From: a virus
DNA: 30,340 nt
Virus record (IMG/VR): IMGVR_UViG_3300030107_001753
Location: 1-30,340 of that record
Reading direction: 5' to 3' (one strand)
Shown piece by piece: positions 6,714 to 16,476 of this stretch. The stretch's first letter is position 1. The number at the start of each line of letters is the position of its first letter. Below the pieces are notes generated by a model, which saw only the letters and a list, made by a program, of their open reading frames with translations, had not been told where the DNA came from and did not search any database. The position numbers and the translations under genes were made by a program.

Positions 6714-9700
6714 ATGCCAGAGATTAAGAACACTTTTGTTCAAGGTAAAATGAATAAAGACCTTGACGAAAGATTATTACCAAACGGACAGTATAGAGAT
6801 GCAATGAACGTTCAAGTTGCTACTTCTGAAGGGGCAAATGTTGGGACTGTTCAAAATGTATTAGGTAATGAGCTTCGTGGAGGCGTAACTGGTAATTGTG
6901 TTGGATCTATTGCAGATGAAAAAAATAATAAACTATATTGGTTTGTTCGTGTAAATGATTCTTTAAACGCTATATATGAGTATACAGAAGGTCAAAATCC
7001 AATACCTGTTTTTATTGATCATCACAATGTATTAGAGTTTGGTGATAGAATTATTACTGGTATAAATATAGTTGATGACTTTTTATTCTGGACAGATGGT
7101 TTTAACGAACCTAAAAAAATTAATATAACAAGAAGTAAACTAGGTACTATAAACGACACAACTCATACTAAACTTGTGGTTAATGACGCTATTGTTCAAG
7201 ATGCTAATGGTAATGTTGATATACAAAAAGAACACATTACGGTAATAAAAAAGAAACCTACTTCTAAGTTAAACGTAGAAATAATAACAAGTAGCGCTAT
7301 AACAAAACCTAGTTTATTTGAAAAAACTTTATCTAGACTTTCATATAGATATAAATACGAGGACGGAGAGTATTCTGCTTTTGGTCCGTTTACAGACGTT
7401 ATCTTTCAGCCTTTATATCCTACAGGCATAAATCAATCTAACTATTTTACTTCAAAAGAACCTTACAATTTAACTATGCTTAATAGTATAGAGTCTTTAA
7501 ACGTATATGACTTTGTAGCTCCTGACACACCCAAAGACGTTGTTCAAGTTGATATTTTATATAAACAAGAAAACTCACCTGTTGTATATTCTATAACTAG
7601 TATAAAAAAAGACTCTAATTATTGGAATGATTATGGTTACAGACAAGGTGAACCCACTACTTCTAATTATTCAAAATACAGTGGTAAATATTCAGTAACT
7701 TCAGAAAACATTTATGCGGCTGTTCCAGAAAATCAATTATTAAGAATTTATGATAATGTACCTAGAAGTGCTTTAGCTCAAGAAATAACAGGTAGTAGAT
7801 TAGTTTACGGAAACTATATTCAAAACTACGATATAAGTGATAAGCCAGAAATATATGTTGATTACGGTAATAGATTAAATTATATACCAAGCGTAAGTCA
7901 AGAGTTCTATACTTTTCCAGCTAACGTATTAAAATCAATAAAGTCACAAAGAAACTATCAGTTAGGTATAGTTTTTGGTGATAAATATGGTAGAGAAACA
8001 CCTGTATTTTCTTCAACAGAATCTGCTGTTAAAATACCTTGGGAGTCTGGTAGTGTAAAATCAGCTAGTCAATCTCACCAACTAAAAGCTTATGTGTCTT
8101 CAAATATACCGACTTGGGCTGATTATTATAAGTTTTATATAAAACAAACTTCTAGCGAATATTATAATTTAGTAATGGACAAGGCTTACACACCTACAGA
8201 AGATGTTGATAAAGAAGAAAGAGAACACTTGTGGATATCTTTTAATTCGTCTGATAGAAACAAAGTAAACGAAGAAGATTACTTAATAATAAAGAAAAAA
8301 CTAGACTCTGCTACTCAATTTAGCACAGAAAATAGATTTAAAATATTAGGTATAGTTAACGAGGCTCCTGACGCTATAAAATTTAAATATAAAATATTAG
8401 GACAACACGATAATAAAACTACAGGTGATTACGATGGGGTATTAGATGGTAATCCTATTGGTACTAGTTTAACGCACGATGCTAGTTTAGTTCCAAAAGG
8501 TTTATACACGAAATATCAATCAGCTAATTCACAAACACCTTTAAGATTTGATATAACAGGTTGTAACACTATAGTTTTAAACAAAGAGAATTTTGAAGAC
8601 CTTGATAATGGTGGCGCTTCTTTAATATCAACTGATACAAGACATAATGAAATAAAAGATTTATATATTTCTTGGTTTAAAACAGAAAATAGTAACGTTT
8701 ATAAATCTAGAAGATATAGAATAGTTAGTATAATGGTAAATGCTGATTCTTCTGCTTTTGGCTTACCCAACATGACAGAAGCTGAATATATAATTAAACT
8801 AGAAAATCAAGTCAACGCTACTGATGCTGATATAGCTAAACACGCTACAGACACTGGCACACATCCTAGATTAAATGAAAATCTTACTGTTACTATAGAA
8901 AGAAAAGATTTAAAAGACATGGATCAGTTTTCTGGTAGATTTTTTGTTAAAATAGTAAGTGATCCTAAGTCTGATGAATTACAACAACAACCTGGTACAG
9001 AGTCTTTAGTAACTTATACTGTAGAAGAGCAAGCAGGTAGTTATTGGTTTGCTGACGATCCTTTAACAACTGATTCTAAGTTACAAGATACTACCCTCAC
9101 GCACACTTTACCAGCTTCAGGAAGCAATAATCTTGCAATTGAAATTGCAGGTACTACTATTTCTGTAAATAATTATGTTCATTGGGGTTATCTTTTGGAC
9201 CACGCTACACTTAATGGTAATAGATTTTTTATTGATAATTTGCTTTTCCGTGCAGGTCAAAATGACCCTAGTAATTCTTATGCTAAAAACTCTGGAGAAG
9301 TTCTTGCTGGCGCTAGATGGACTTACGGCCAAATAACATGGAGTAACACTATAGACGTAGATCAAAAAATGCCACCTACAAAAATATTAAGTAATGGCTC
9401 TGATTACTATGCTGTTGAAGATCCAGAATATTGGGAAGATGATTTAAAGAAAAACTACTGGCCTAGAGTACTTAGTGCTCAGTTAGACTCTCCTAGTCAA
9501 ACTGTTTGGCAAGGAAACAATACTCGTTGGGAGAATATAGTTAGAGTTTGGACTAGTGGATCAAATATAAATAGTCATGATGGTGCTTGGGACGATTACG
9601 AAGAGCGATATAGCAACGAGTTTGATGGTAATGATGGTGAAGATACTTTTTCACCTTATTATTTAACTAGAGAAAAAGCAACTTCAAGATGGAAGCCTTA

Positions 9701-12700
9701 TGCTAAAGACTCTAGTCTTGGCTGGTATTATGAAGATACATTGGTTGGAGATCAACAACCAAATGTCAACGGTTGGTTAGCTATACCTCAAGACCCTAGT
9801 GATGTAGCGCTTTTACAAAGCACAAACTGGTCACCTATGTTTTCTATAACTCCAGGTGCTGTTGATCCTTTTTGGTCAACCTTACACGGTACTACTCATA
9901 GTGTTGGTGGTGCTCCAAACTGTATGGAGGGTATTGTTGTGACAGACGACGTACACACAAGTAGTGATCCTTTGATAGGTCGTAGAAGGTGGAGACAAGA
10001 AGGTGATATTACTACTAGCAATAGTTTTCCTAGCGACGTATATGGTACAACCGGTGGTAAGGTTTTTATGCATTTATCATTTTTAGGTCCAGGTAAAGAT
10101 TTAGTTCCAGATCCTATAGATTTAGTAGGTGTTAAAGCTACTGGTTATAATAGTTTAGCTAAAAAATTACAAGGTATTTGGGGTGGTGGTGTTTTTGTAC
10201 CTGATTCTTATGTTGGTAATAACACTTTATTAAACGACTCAGACCCAACAAAAGGCTCAGATAATTTTGTTGTAGAAATGGAAGGTAATTACGTTCAGAG
10301 TTCTGGTGATGATAGAGCTGATAGCAATTTTTATACAGAACCAATTGCGCCAGGTCCTGGTGTAGGTCAAGGTTACGACCTAGCATATCAAGAGCTACAC
10401 GAAAAACAATGGGATATAGATTTTCCTAGTACAACTGAATCACAAGCTAACGCACGTTTTGCAGACATGTTAAAAGTTCCTGGTACTCAATTTAGATTTA
10501 GTGCTGATCCAGATGGTATTGTTTATACTGTCAACGCTTGCACTGTAAAACGTTTATATAACCATACTTCTTGGAGAAAAAGATATGATTGGGGAACAAA
10601 CAATAGTCCTCCAACAACAAATTTAGGTGTAGGTAGTATTGAAAAAAACTCTATTGATTGGGCAAAACGTATAGGAACAGCCGATGAAATTACATACGCG
10701 GGTCACCTGAAAACGATGATAACGCAGTTTGGTAAAGCGAGTAATAGAAGGTTGGTGTTTATATTAGAACTTGATAAGGACCCCACAGATGCGGCTGTAT
10801 CTCCTAATTTTAATCCTTGCGATGCGGCAAACGGTTTAACAGCTAATATTGCTTCAGAAATACAAATTGTAACTTCAGGCTCGTATAATCTTTTAGGCGA
10901 AATTTCTTCAATACCAACTATATTTGAAACAGAACCAAAAAGCGACTCTGGTTTAGATGTTTATTACGAAGCTTCTGGAGCTGTTCCTAGTAGAATAAAC
11001 GCAGATAATAATGAAATATTTGCACCTATAGGTTGTAAAGTTGAAATAGTAAACGCTGATGGAACGTTATTTGGTTTAGCTAGAACTAGTATTAATTATA
11101 TTACTGAAGACATAATATTAAATAACTGGAGTGACACCAACCCGTTACAAGTATTTTTTACTAATAGAGTTGGAGACGCTGGTTTTAATAAATTTGATAA
11201 TCAAGGTAATGAAATAGATTATACTAATAAATATATAAGATTTTATAGAGTTGATGGTAGTTATACAACTGCTCAAATAAACTCGCCGGAGGAAAATATA
11301 GATTATAGTGGTGGTACTAACAATGTAATAAACTCTTTTAGCATATTAGAATCAACTCAAAACATGGAGGCTGGTTTAAGTTGGTATAATTGTTTTTCAT
11401 TTGGTGATGGAGTAGAGTCTGATAGAATTAGAGATGACTTTAATGAAATGAGGATCACAAATGGAGCTAGAGCGTCTACAACTACAGAAGAGCCTTACGA
11501 AAGAGATCATAGAAAACACGGTTTAATATTTTCAGGTTTATATAACTCTAACTCTAGTTTAAACGAGTTAAATCAGTTTGTAATGGCTGAAAAAATAACA
11601 AAAGATATAAATCCTACTTATGGTAGTATTCAAAAACTGTTTAGTAGACAAACAGACTTAATAACATTTTGTGAAGATAGAGTTGTAAAAATATTAGCAA
11701 ATAAAGACGCTGTATTTAATGCTGATGGTAATCCGCAGTTAACAGCTAATATAAACGTGCTAGGTCAAACTATTCCTTTTATAGGTGACTATGGTATATC
11801 GCAAAACCCAGAGTCTTTTGCTAAAGAATCTTATAGAGCTTATTTTGCTGATAGACAAAGAGGCGCTATATTAAGATTATCAAAAGATGGATTAACTCCT
11901 ATATCAGAGGCTGGTATGCACGATTGGTTTAGAGATAACTTAAGGTATGCTGACAATATTATAGGTAGCTACGATGCGTATAAAAGAAATTATAATGTAA
12001 CTTTAAAAGATGCCATAGCTACAAACTTAATAACAAACACTGATATATCACAAGGTGTTACACTATTAGAAACTATTGTTCCTGATGTTAATTATTCTAG
12101 TAATCCTACAGGAACTATTTTTGATGAATCTACTATGAGATTTAATTTGCCAGGCGATGGTTACCAACCTTGGGTTAATCCTTCTGACCAATTTGTTTCA
12201 AACTACATGAATCCTAATTTACTATCGCATGTAGTTATAAGGGAATATCCTTTTATTGGCCAACATACTTTTCAAGCGCCTATAGCAGCAGGTACCGTTT
12301 ATAGCCCCTCTAGTTCTGAAAGTTATACTAAATTTCAAAATAATTGGAATAACAACACTAATAGGTATATGGCTATTTATGGTGGTCTTACTAACGGTTT
12401 TAACAACGTTACTGGCAACCCTCCACATAAGCACAGTAGAACGTTTAATGGTGTCGATATTATAGACACGCCGGGTAATTCTGGAACACCAAATAATGGT
12501 ATAAACGCAGCTCAAGCTACAACACTTTTTAATAGAAATATTTTTCACGTTGGCCAATCAGACATGACTGGTTTAGGTTTGTCACCTTCTGGTGGTGGTG
12601 GTACTACGGATGGTGAAGAGTATGGATATGATGAGGGCATAGTTTTTTACAGCTATCCACCTTATGATCAAAATATAACTTTATTACCTACTGATTATTT

Positions 12701-15700
12701 ATCTCACGACGATTATATTACTTTTCCAAAAGATTTTCCAAACGATTTAACAACTATATCAAATAACTTTTTTACTGGTACTTATATTTTAGATTATACC
12801 GCTAACGCATTATCTACGGGTGCAACAGGTTTATTTAATACTGGTATTAATGGTGCGCCTATGAAACCAACTACCGTGTTTAATGGTGAAGTTGTTTATT
12901 TCAAAATAGAATGGTATACACCAAGGTACATGGAAATGGCTCAAGGACCTTATGATAATGTAAACGGTCCATCACTTAACATCCCGTCTACGCCAAGTGC
13001 AAATAAACCGGGTTCTGGTGTTTATAAAGGTTTTACAATAAAATTACATGACGGTACGCCTGCTGCTGACGGTTCAAGTGTTATTAGTTCTGATATACTT
13101 ATGTCAGCTGCTGATATGCAGATTACAGATTCTACAAGCCATTTTGATTTTAATCCTTACCAATCTTTAGACTACAAAACCTCAGGTACTATTATCACCG
13201 GAGGAATAAGTTCAGATGAAGATTATGCTGGAGAAACATTTTATGAAGCAGCGTTTAAATTTAAAGACCCTAACGGTAATGAGGTGAGCGCTATAGCTGT
13301 GCAAGACTTACAAATCACAATACACCCTAGGTATACTGATGCTCAAGGTAACGAGTTAACAGATCCTCGACACCATATAGGTTCTATGGTTGTGACTAAG
13401 CTTGAATTAAAAAAACAGTATAGATTAGAAAACGTAGGTACACCTGCTATTGTTGCTCAATACGACGTACCGGGTTTACCAGAAAACGACGTGCTTGCTT
13501 GGACAGAAGTTATTATACCTGAATTACCTGCTTATTGGCAAAGTCCTACTACGTCGCTTACAAGTTATTTAACTATGACAGAATCTGAAAGCTATTATGG
13601 TCTTTCAAATCCTCCTACAGAACGTGTAGAAGATAAAATATTTCAAAATATATCAACTGGAGTATACACTATTACGCCTGGTGGACTTAAATGGTATGAA
13701 GGTGTTGACAACGGGGTTACTGGTTATAGAGATACTTATTCTCTTCCAAACTACATTTATTTTCCAGAAGCAGATCCTAATCATATTTTTAATGTTGAAC
13801 TTGCTCCTTATGATAACATTGATGACGACACTAATGATGTTTATTTTAACCAAGGAGATGATTTTATACATCAGACAGGTATAGACGAAACAATTAATAT
13901 TGATGCTAGTAACGTTGATGTTATGCTTAGATTTGCGCCTGTAGATAGCGCTGGTGCTCAAACGTCGCTAGAAAAAGGCGCTTGGTACTGCGTGGACGTT
14001 TGGGAAGACGAAGATGGTTTAGATCCCGTAGTTAATGGAACTTGGAGCCAAGCCGCTACAGGTAAAATATATGTTAAAGGCGTTTGTAATAACAATTTAA
14101 ACAACGGTAATGTTCAAGGTAATTATTTAAGTACCTTAGATTGGGGTACCGGTGGTACTATTATACAACAATATCCAGTTGGTCATGTAGGTAGAATATT
14201 AAACACCGGTATTACATATTTAAATACTTTCACTCCAGAAATGTCTATACAGCTAGAAACTTACAAACCAAATATAAAAGGTTCTACTGAAGCAAGTGGT
14301 GTTTGGACTTTAGTTAACGGTGTAGATAGAAACAACATTGATACAAGAACTTATGGTAGTTGGCATAATCAAGGTAGTTATAGAGCGATATTTCAGCTAC
14401 ATGCTAATAGTACTGTATGTGACGCTGGTATACCTCAATATTTTGATATAGTTTTTTCTAATGTACAAATTGACGTACAAAAAATAACAATTACAAAAAT
14501 ACAAAATCCAACACAAACAGATAATACTAGTGATGAGTATGGAGACGTTTCAGACGTAGTAGGTTCTAATTTACTACCAACTATAAGCTCTTCTGCACCT
14601 TGGATAACTAATGACGCGTGGAGAGGAACTAATGACGGCGGTGTTAAAATGCTTGGTTTTAGACAAGGTTTACAAGATCCTAAAGTTTATTATTTAAAAG
14701 ACGCTGCTTACGCTAATTATGGCGGTTTAAATTTTGATTCTTATGCTTATCAAGTTAATTATGACGCGTCTAATAATCAAGAAAACCCAGGTGATAACGC
14801 AACTTGGCATTACCACTTTAACGATCACGCGACTATTACCTCGCCACACACAGGAACACAAAACGCTCCTACACAAAGCGATGATGGTTGGGAGTTGTCA
14901 TTTAGCGTAAACCCAGGACTAAATAAATTTGGTACACCAAGAGCAGATATAGAAGGAGGTTTTTATGGTTATGTAGCCGGTAAGATTAATAGTGGTAATT
15001 TTGATGGTTTTGCTTTTAACAATATACAACATATTGGTGATTACAAAATAATAGGTAATATTTCTAGCACGCAAACTGGTAATCCTTATGAAATACTAAT
15101 AAAGCAACCAGGTAGCGTTGATTACGAGCCTTACAACACTATAAACGGATTAAGTACAGTAGGTACTATATCTTCAGTGTTGTCTAACATAAGCTTGAGT
15201 ACAAACGAAAATGAAGCTCAAGTTAGATTTGGTTCTCTTAGTTCACCATCACAAGCTTTTGTTGGTGCTATAGATAATATATATTTAAAAGACATAACTA
15301 GTTATTTTACTGGTGGTAGTGCTAACTCTTGGAGTTTTCAAGGTTTTGACACAACTGATGATGACTTTATATTCTTTGACGATACAGATCCTTCAAATCC
15401 AGTTATAACTTTTAATAATGCTCCTATGTACACACCTGGAGTTTTAACACCTACTATCGCAGATAGAATACAACTTACACAAGCTATATCGACAACAGCT
15501 TCTATTGGAGATAATTTTTTAATTGAGTTTGAGTTTAATAATATTACAGGTGGTAGAATTCAAGGTTATTATTTTAATTCTGCTGGAAAAGGATTTAGAT
15601 TTTATTCTTATCCAGCCTCTGGCTTAAATGGCTCTGGGTATTATAGTAGATTACACACAATAGGAGATGATGATATAGTAAGTGGTGAGCTAGTAAACAC

Positions 15701-16466
15701 TTTAGTTATTTATGTTGAAAGCGGAGTAGTTAGTGGTAGTATAGATAATATAAGAATGTTAACTCAATTTGAGTTATTACCAAGACACTTACAGGCTAAT
15801 CCTGATGATAATCCAGATAGATTATCACCAACAACTTTAAGTTACAATGAAGACGTTAGAGGTTGGGTTAGTTTTAAATCTTACATACCAGAACAAGGTT
15901 TAAGTTTAACTAAAAAGTATTATACTATTAGTGGCGGTAATCTACACGAGCACCATGTTGAAGGCCAAGAACGAAATCGTTTTTATAACACTTACATAGA
16001 GTCTTCTTTAACCGCTGTATTAAATCAAGAACCATCTATTGTTAAAACATTTAACACTTTAAATTATGAAGGAACTCAGTCAAGAATAAATCAATTTGAA
16101 GTAGATAGTAACACTGGTTTGAGTAATATAAAACCTTATAATATTTCTAATAAAACTGGTTGGTATGTTGACAATATAAGAACAGACAAGCAGAGTGGTA
16201 ATATACAAGAGTTTGTAGAAAAAGAAGGTAAATGGTTTAACTATATAAATGGTGATTTAAACGCTCCAATATCAACATCAGAGTTTAGCTTTCAAGGTAT
16301 AGGAACAGTATATAGTATTGTAAGTACTACTGCAACACCAATAACAGGACCTTCGGGCTCACCACCAACAGCTGCGCCTTTAAGCCCACCGCCACCAACA
16401 ACAACAACAAACGGTGGTAATGGTGGTAATGGTGGTAACGGCTCAGGTGGAGGCGGAACTTATTAA
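6714..16466 (+). CDS. Giant tail 'stabilization'-type protein with large insertions
   Basis: 3250 residues, the largest gene here. The opening (FVQGKMNKDLDERLLPNGQY, then RDAMNVQV and GTVQNVLGN) is a signature I associate with the stabilization proteins of crAss-like phages, thought to be related in role to P22 gp10. Propeller-like repeats follow (62-145), then a fibronectin-like stretch (~207-235) and 'GIVFGDKYGRETPVFSS' (~417). A second conserved block at about 1600-1765 contains 'FCEDRVVKILANKDAVFNAD' and 'YRAYFADRQRGAILRLSKDG'. A third, at about 3038-3185, contains 'DVRGWVSFKSYIPEQGLS' and 'VKTFNTLNYEGTQS'. Between these lie roughly 1000 and 1270 residues of apparently lineage-specific beta-rich sequence, including likely jelly-roll domains at about 2725-2860 and 2862-3015. 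It ends in a Pro/Thr then Gly/Asn low-complexity tail. Probably it forms the neck/tail hub and displays host-binding domains. There is no stop or frameshift throughout. Confidence 0.72.
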   Translation: MPEIKNTFVQGKMNKDLDERLLPNGQYRDAMNVQVATSEGANVGTVQNVLGNELRGGVTGNCVGSIADEKNNKLYWFVRVNDSLNAIYEYTEGQNPIPVFIDHHNVLEFGDRIITGINIVDDFLFWTDGFNEPKKINITRSKLGTINDTTHTKLVVNDAIVQDANGNVDIQKEHITVIKKKPTSKLNVEIITSSAITKPSLFEKTLSRLSYRYKYEDGEYSAFGPFTDVIFQPLYPTGINQSNYFTSKEPYNLTMLNSIESLNVYDFVAPDTPKDVVQVDILYKQENSPVVYSITSIKKDSNYWNDYGYRQGEPTTSNYSKYSGKYSVTSENIYAAVPENQLLRIYDNVPRSALAQEITGSRLVYGNYIQNYDISDKPEIYVDYGNRLNYIPSVSQEFYTFPANVLKSIKSQRNYQLGIVFGDKYGRETPVFSSTESAVKIPWESGSVKSASQSHQLKAYVSSNIPTWADYYKFYIKQTSSEYYNLVMDKAYTPTEDVDKEEREHLWISFNSSDRNKVNEEDYLIIKKKLDSATQFSTENRFKILGIVNEAPDAIKFKYKILGQHDNKTTGDYDGVLDGNPIGTSLTHDASLVPKGLYTKYQSANSQTPLRFDITGCNTIVLNKENFEDLDNGGASLISTDTRHNEIKDLYISWFKTENSNVYKSRRYRIVSIMVNADSSAFGLPNMTEAEYIIKLENQVNATDADIAKHATDTGTHPRLNENLTVTIERKDLKDMDQFSGRFFVKIVSDPKSDELQQQPGTESLVTYTVEEQAGSYWFADDPLTTDSKLQDTTLTHTLPASGSNNLAIEIAGTTISVNNYVHWGYLLDHATLNGNRFFIDNLLFRAGQNDPSNSYAKNSGEVLAGARWTYGQITWSNTIDVDQKMPPTKILSNGSDYYAVEDPEYWEDDLKKNYWPRVLSAQLDSPSQTVWQGNNTRWENIVRVWTSGSNINSHDGAWDDYEERYSNEFDGNDGEDTFSPYYLTREKATSRWKPYAKDSSLGWYYEDTLVGDQQPNVNGWLAIPQDPSDVALLQSTNWSPMFSITPGAVDPFWSTLHGTTHSVGGAPNCMEGIVVTDDVHTSSDPLIGRRRWRQEGDITTSNSFPSDVYGTTGGKVFMHLSFLGPGKDLVPDPIDLVGVKATGYNSLAKKLQGIWGGGVFVPDSYVGNNTLLNDSDPTKGSDNFVVEMEGNYVQSSGDDRADSNFYTEPIAPGPGVGQGYDLAYQELHEKQWDIDFPSTTESQANARFADMLKVPGTQFRFSADPDGIVYTVNACTVKRLYNHTSWRKRYDWGTNNSPPTTNLGVGSIEKNSIDWAKRIGTADEITYAGHLKTMITQFGKASNRRLVFILELDKDPTDAAVSPNFNPCDAANGLTANIASEIQIVTSGSYNLLGEISSIPTIFETEPKSDSGLDVYYEASGAVPSRINADNNEIFAPIGCKVEIVNADGTLFGLARTSINYITEDIILNNWSDTNPLQVFFTNRVGDAGFNKFDNQGNEIDYTNKYIRFYRVDGSYTTAQINSPEENIDYSGGTNNVINSFSILESTQNMEAGLSWYNCFSFGDGVESDRIRDDFNEMRITNGARASTTTEEPYERDHRKHGLIFSGLYNSNSSLNELNQFVMAEKITKDINPTYGSIQKLFSRQTDLITFCEDRVVKILANKDAVFNADGNPQLTANINVLGQTIPFIGDYGISQNPESFAKESYRAYFADRQRGAILRLSKDGLTPISEAGMHDWFRDNLRYADNIIGSYDAYKRNYNVTLKDAIATNLITNTDISQGVTLLETIVPDVNYSSNPTGTIFDESTMRFNLPGDGYQPWVNPSDQFVSNYMNPNLLSHVVIREYPFIGQHTFQAPIAAGTVYSPSSSESYTKFQNNWNNNTNRYMAIYGGLTNGFNNVTGNPPHKHSRTFNGVDIIDTPGNSGTPNNGINAAQATTLFNRNIFHVGQSDMTGLGLSPSGGGGTTDGEEYGYDEGIVFYSYPPYDQNITLLPTDYLSHDDYITFPKDFPNDLTTISNNFFTGTYILDYTANALSTGATGLFNTGINGAPMKPTTVFNGEVVYFKIEWYTPRYMEMAQGPYDNVNGPSLNIPSTPSANKPGSGVYKGFTIKLHDGTPAADGSSVISSDILMSAADMQITDSTSHFDFNPYQSLDYKTSGTIITGGISSDEDYAGETFYEAAFKFKDPNGNEVSAIAVQDLQITIHPRYTDAQGNELTDPRHHIGSMVVTKLELKKQYRLENVGTPAIVAQYDVPGLPENDVLAWTEVIIPELPAYWQSPTTSLTSYLTMTESESYYGLSNPPTERVEDKIFQNISTGVYTITPGGLKWYEGVDNGVTGYRDTYSLPNYIYFPEADPNHIFNVELAPYDNIDDDTNDVYFNQGDDFIHQTGIDETINIDASNVDVMLRFAPVDSAGAQTSLEKGAWYCVDVWEDEDGLDPVVNGTWSQAATGKIYVKGVCNNNLNNGNVQGNYLSTLDWGTGGTIIQQYPVGHVGRILNTGITYLNTFTPEMSIQLETYKPNIKGSTEASGVWTLVNGVDRNNIDTRTYGSWHNQGSYRAIFQLHANSTVCDAGIPQYFDIVFSNVQIDVQKITITKIQNPTQTDNTSDEYGDVSDVVGSNLLPTISSSAPWITNDAWRGTNDGGVKMLGFRQGLQDPKVYYLKDAAYANYGGLNFDSYAYQVNYDASNNQENPGDNATWHYHFNDHATITSPHTGTQNAPTQSDDGWELSFSVNPGLNKFGTPRADIEGGFYGYVAGKINSGNFDGFAFNNIQHIGDYKIIGNISSTQTGNPYEILIKQPGSVDYEPYNTINGLSTVGTISSVLSNISLSTNENEAQVRFGSLSSPSQAFVGAIDNIYLKDITSYFTGGSANSWSFQGFDTTDDDFIFFDDTDPSNPVITFNNAPMYTPGVLTPTIADRIQLTQAISTTASIGDNFLIEFEFNNITGGRIQGYYFNSAGKGFRFYSYPASGLNGSGYYSRLHTIGDDDIVSGELVNTLVIYVESGVVSGSIDNIRMLTQFELLPRHLQANPDDNPDRLSPTTLSYNEDVRGWVSFKSYIPEQGLSLTKKYYTISGGNLHEHHVEGQERNRFYNTYIESSLTAVLNQEPSIVKTFNTLNYEGTQSRINQFEVDSNTGLSNIKPYNISNKTGWYVDNIRTDKQSGNIQEFVEKEGKWFNYINGDLNAPISTSEFSFQGIGTVYSIVSTTATPITGPSGSPPTAAPLSPPPPTTTTNGGNGGNGGNGSGGGGTY
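16413..16439 (+). repeat. Three tandem 9-base units at the C-terminal end of the giant tail gene
   Basis: The unit GGTGGTAAT occurs three times (the last ends in C), coding for Gly-Gly-Asn repeats. It follows an ACAACAACAACA run coding for a Thr tract. Together they form a flexible C-terminal tail (PPPPTTTT, then GGN repeats, then GSGGGGTY). Slippage would change length in frame. Confidence 0.85.
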
Positions 16467-16476
16467 AAAATAAAAT

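Noticed and set aside
12222-12557. Antisense open frames inside the giant genes, e.g. 111 residues on the - strand here and 102 residues at 13653-13961
   Set aside because: Composition is that of a reverse-strand shadow (rich in Ile, Val, Ser and Cys runs), there is no leader or operon logic, and the sense gene is continuous.
16349-16362. CTTCGG-centred hairpin near the end of the giant tail gene
   Set aside because: The stem has a mismatch after two pairs and lies in coding sequence; the resemblance to the two real UUCG terminators is limited to the loop.
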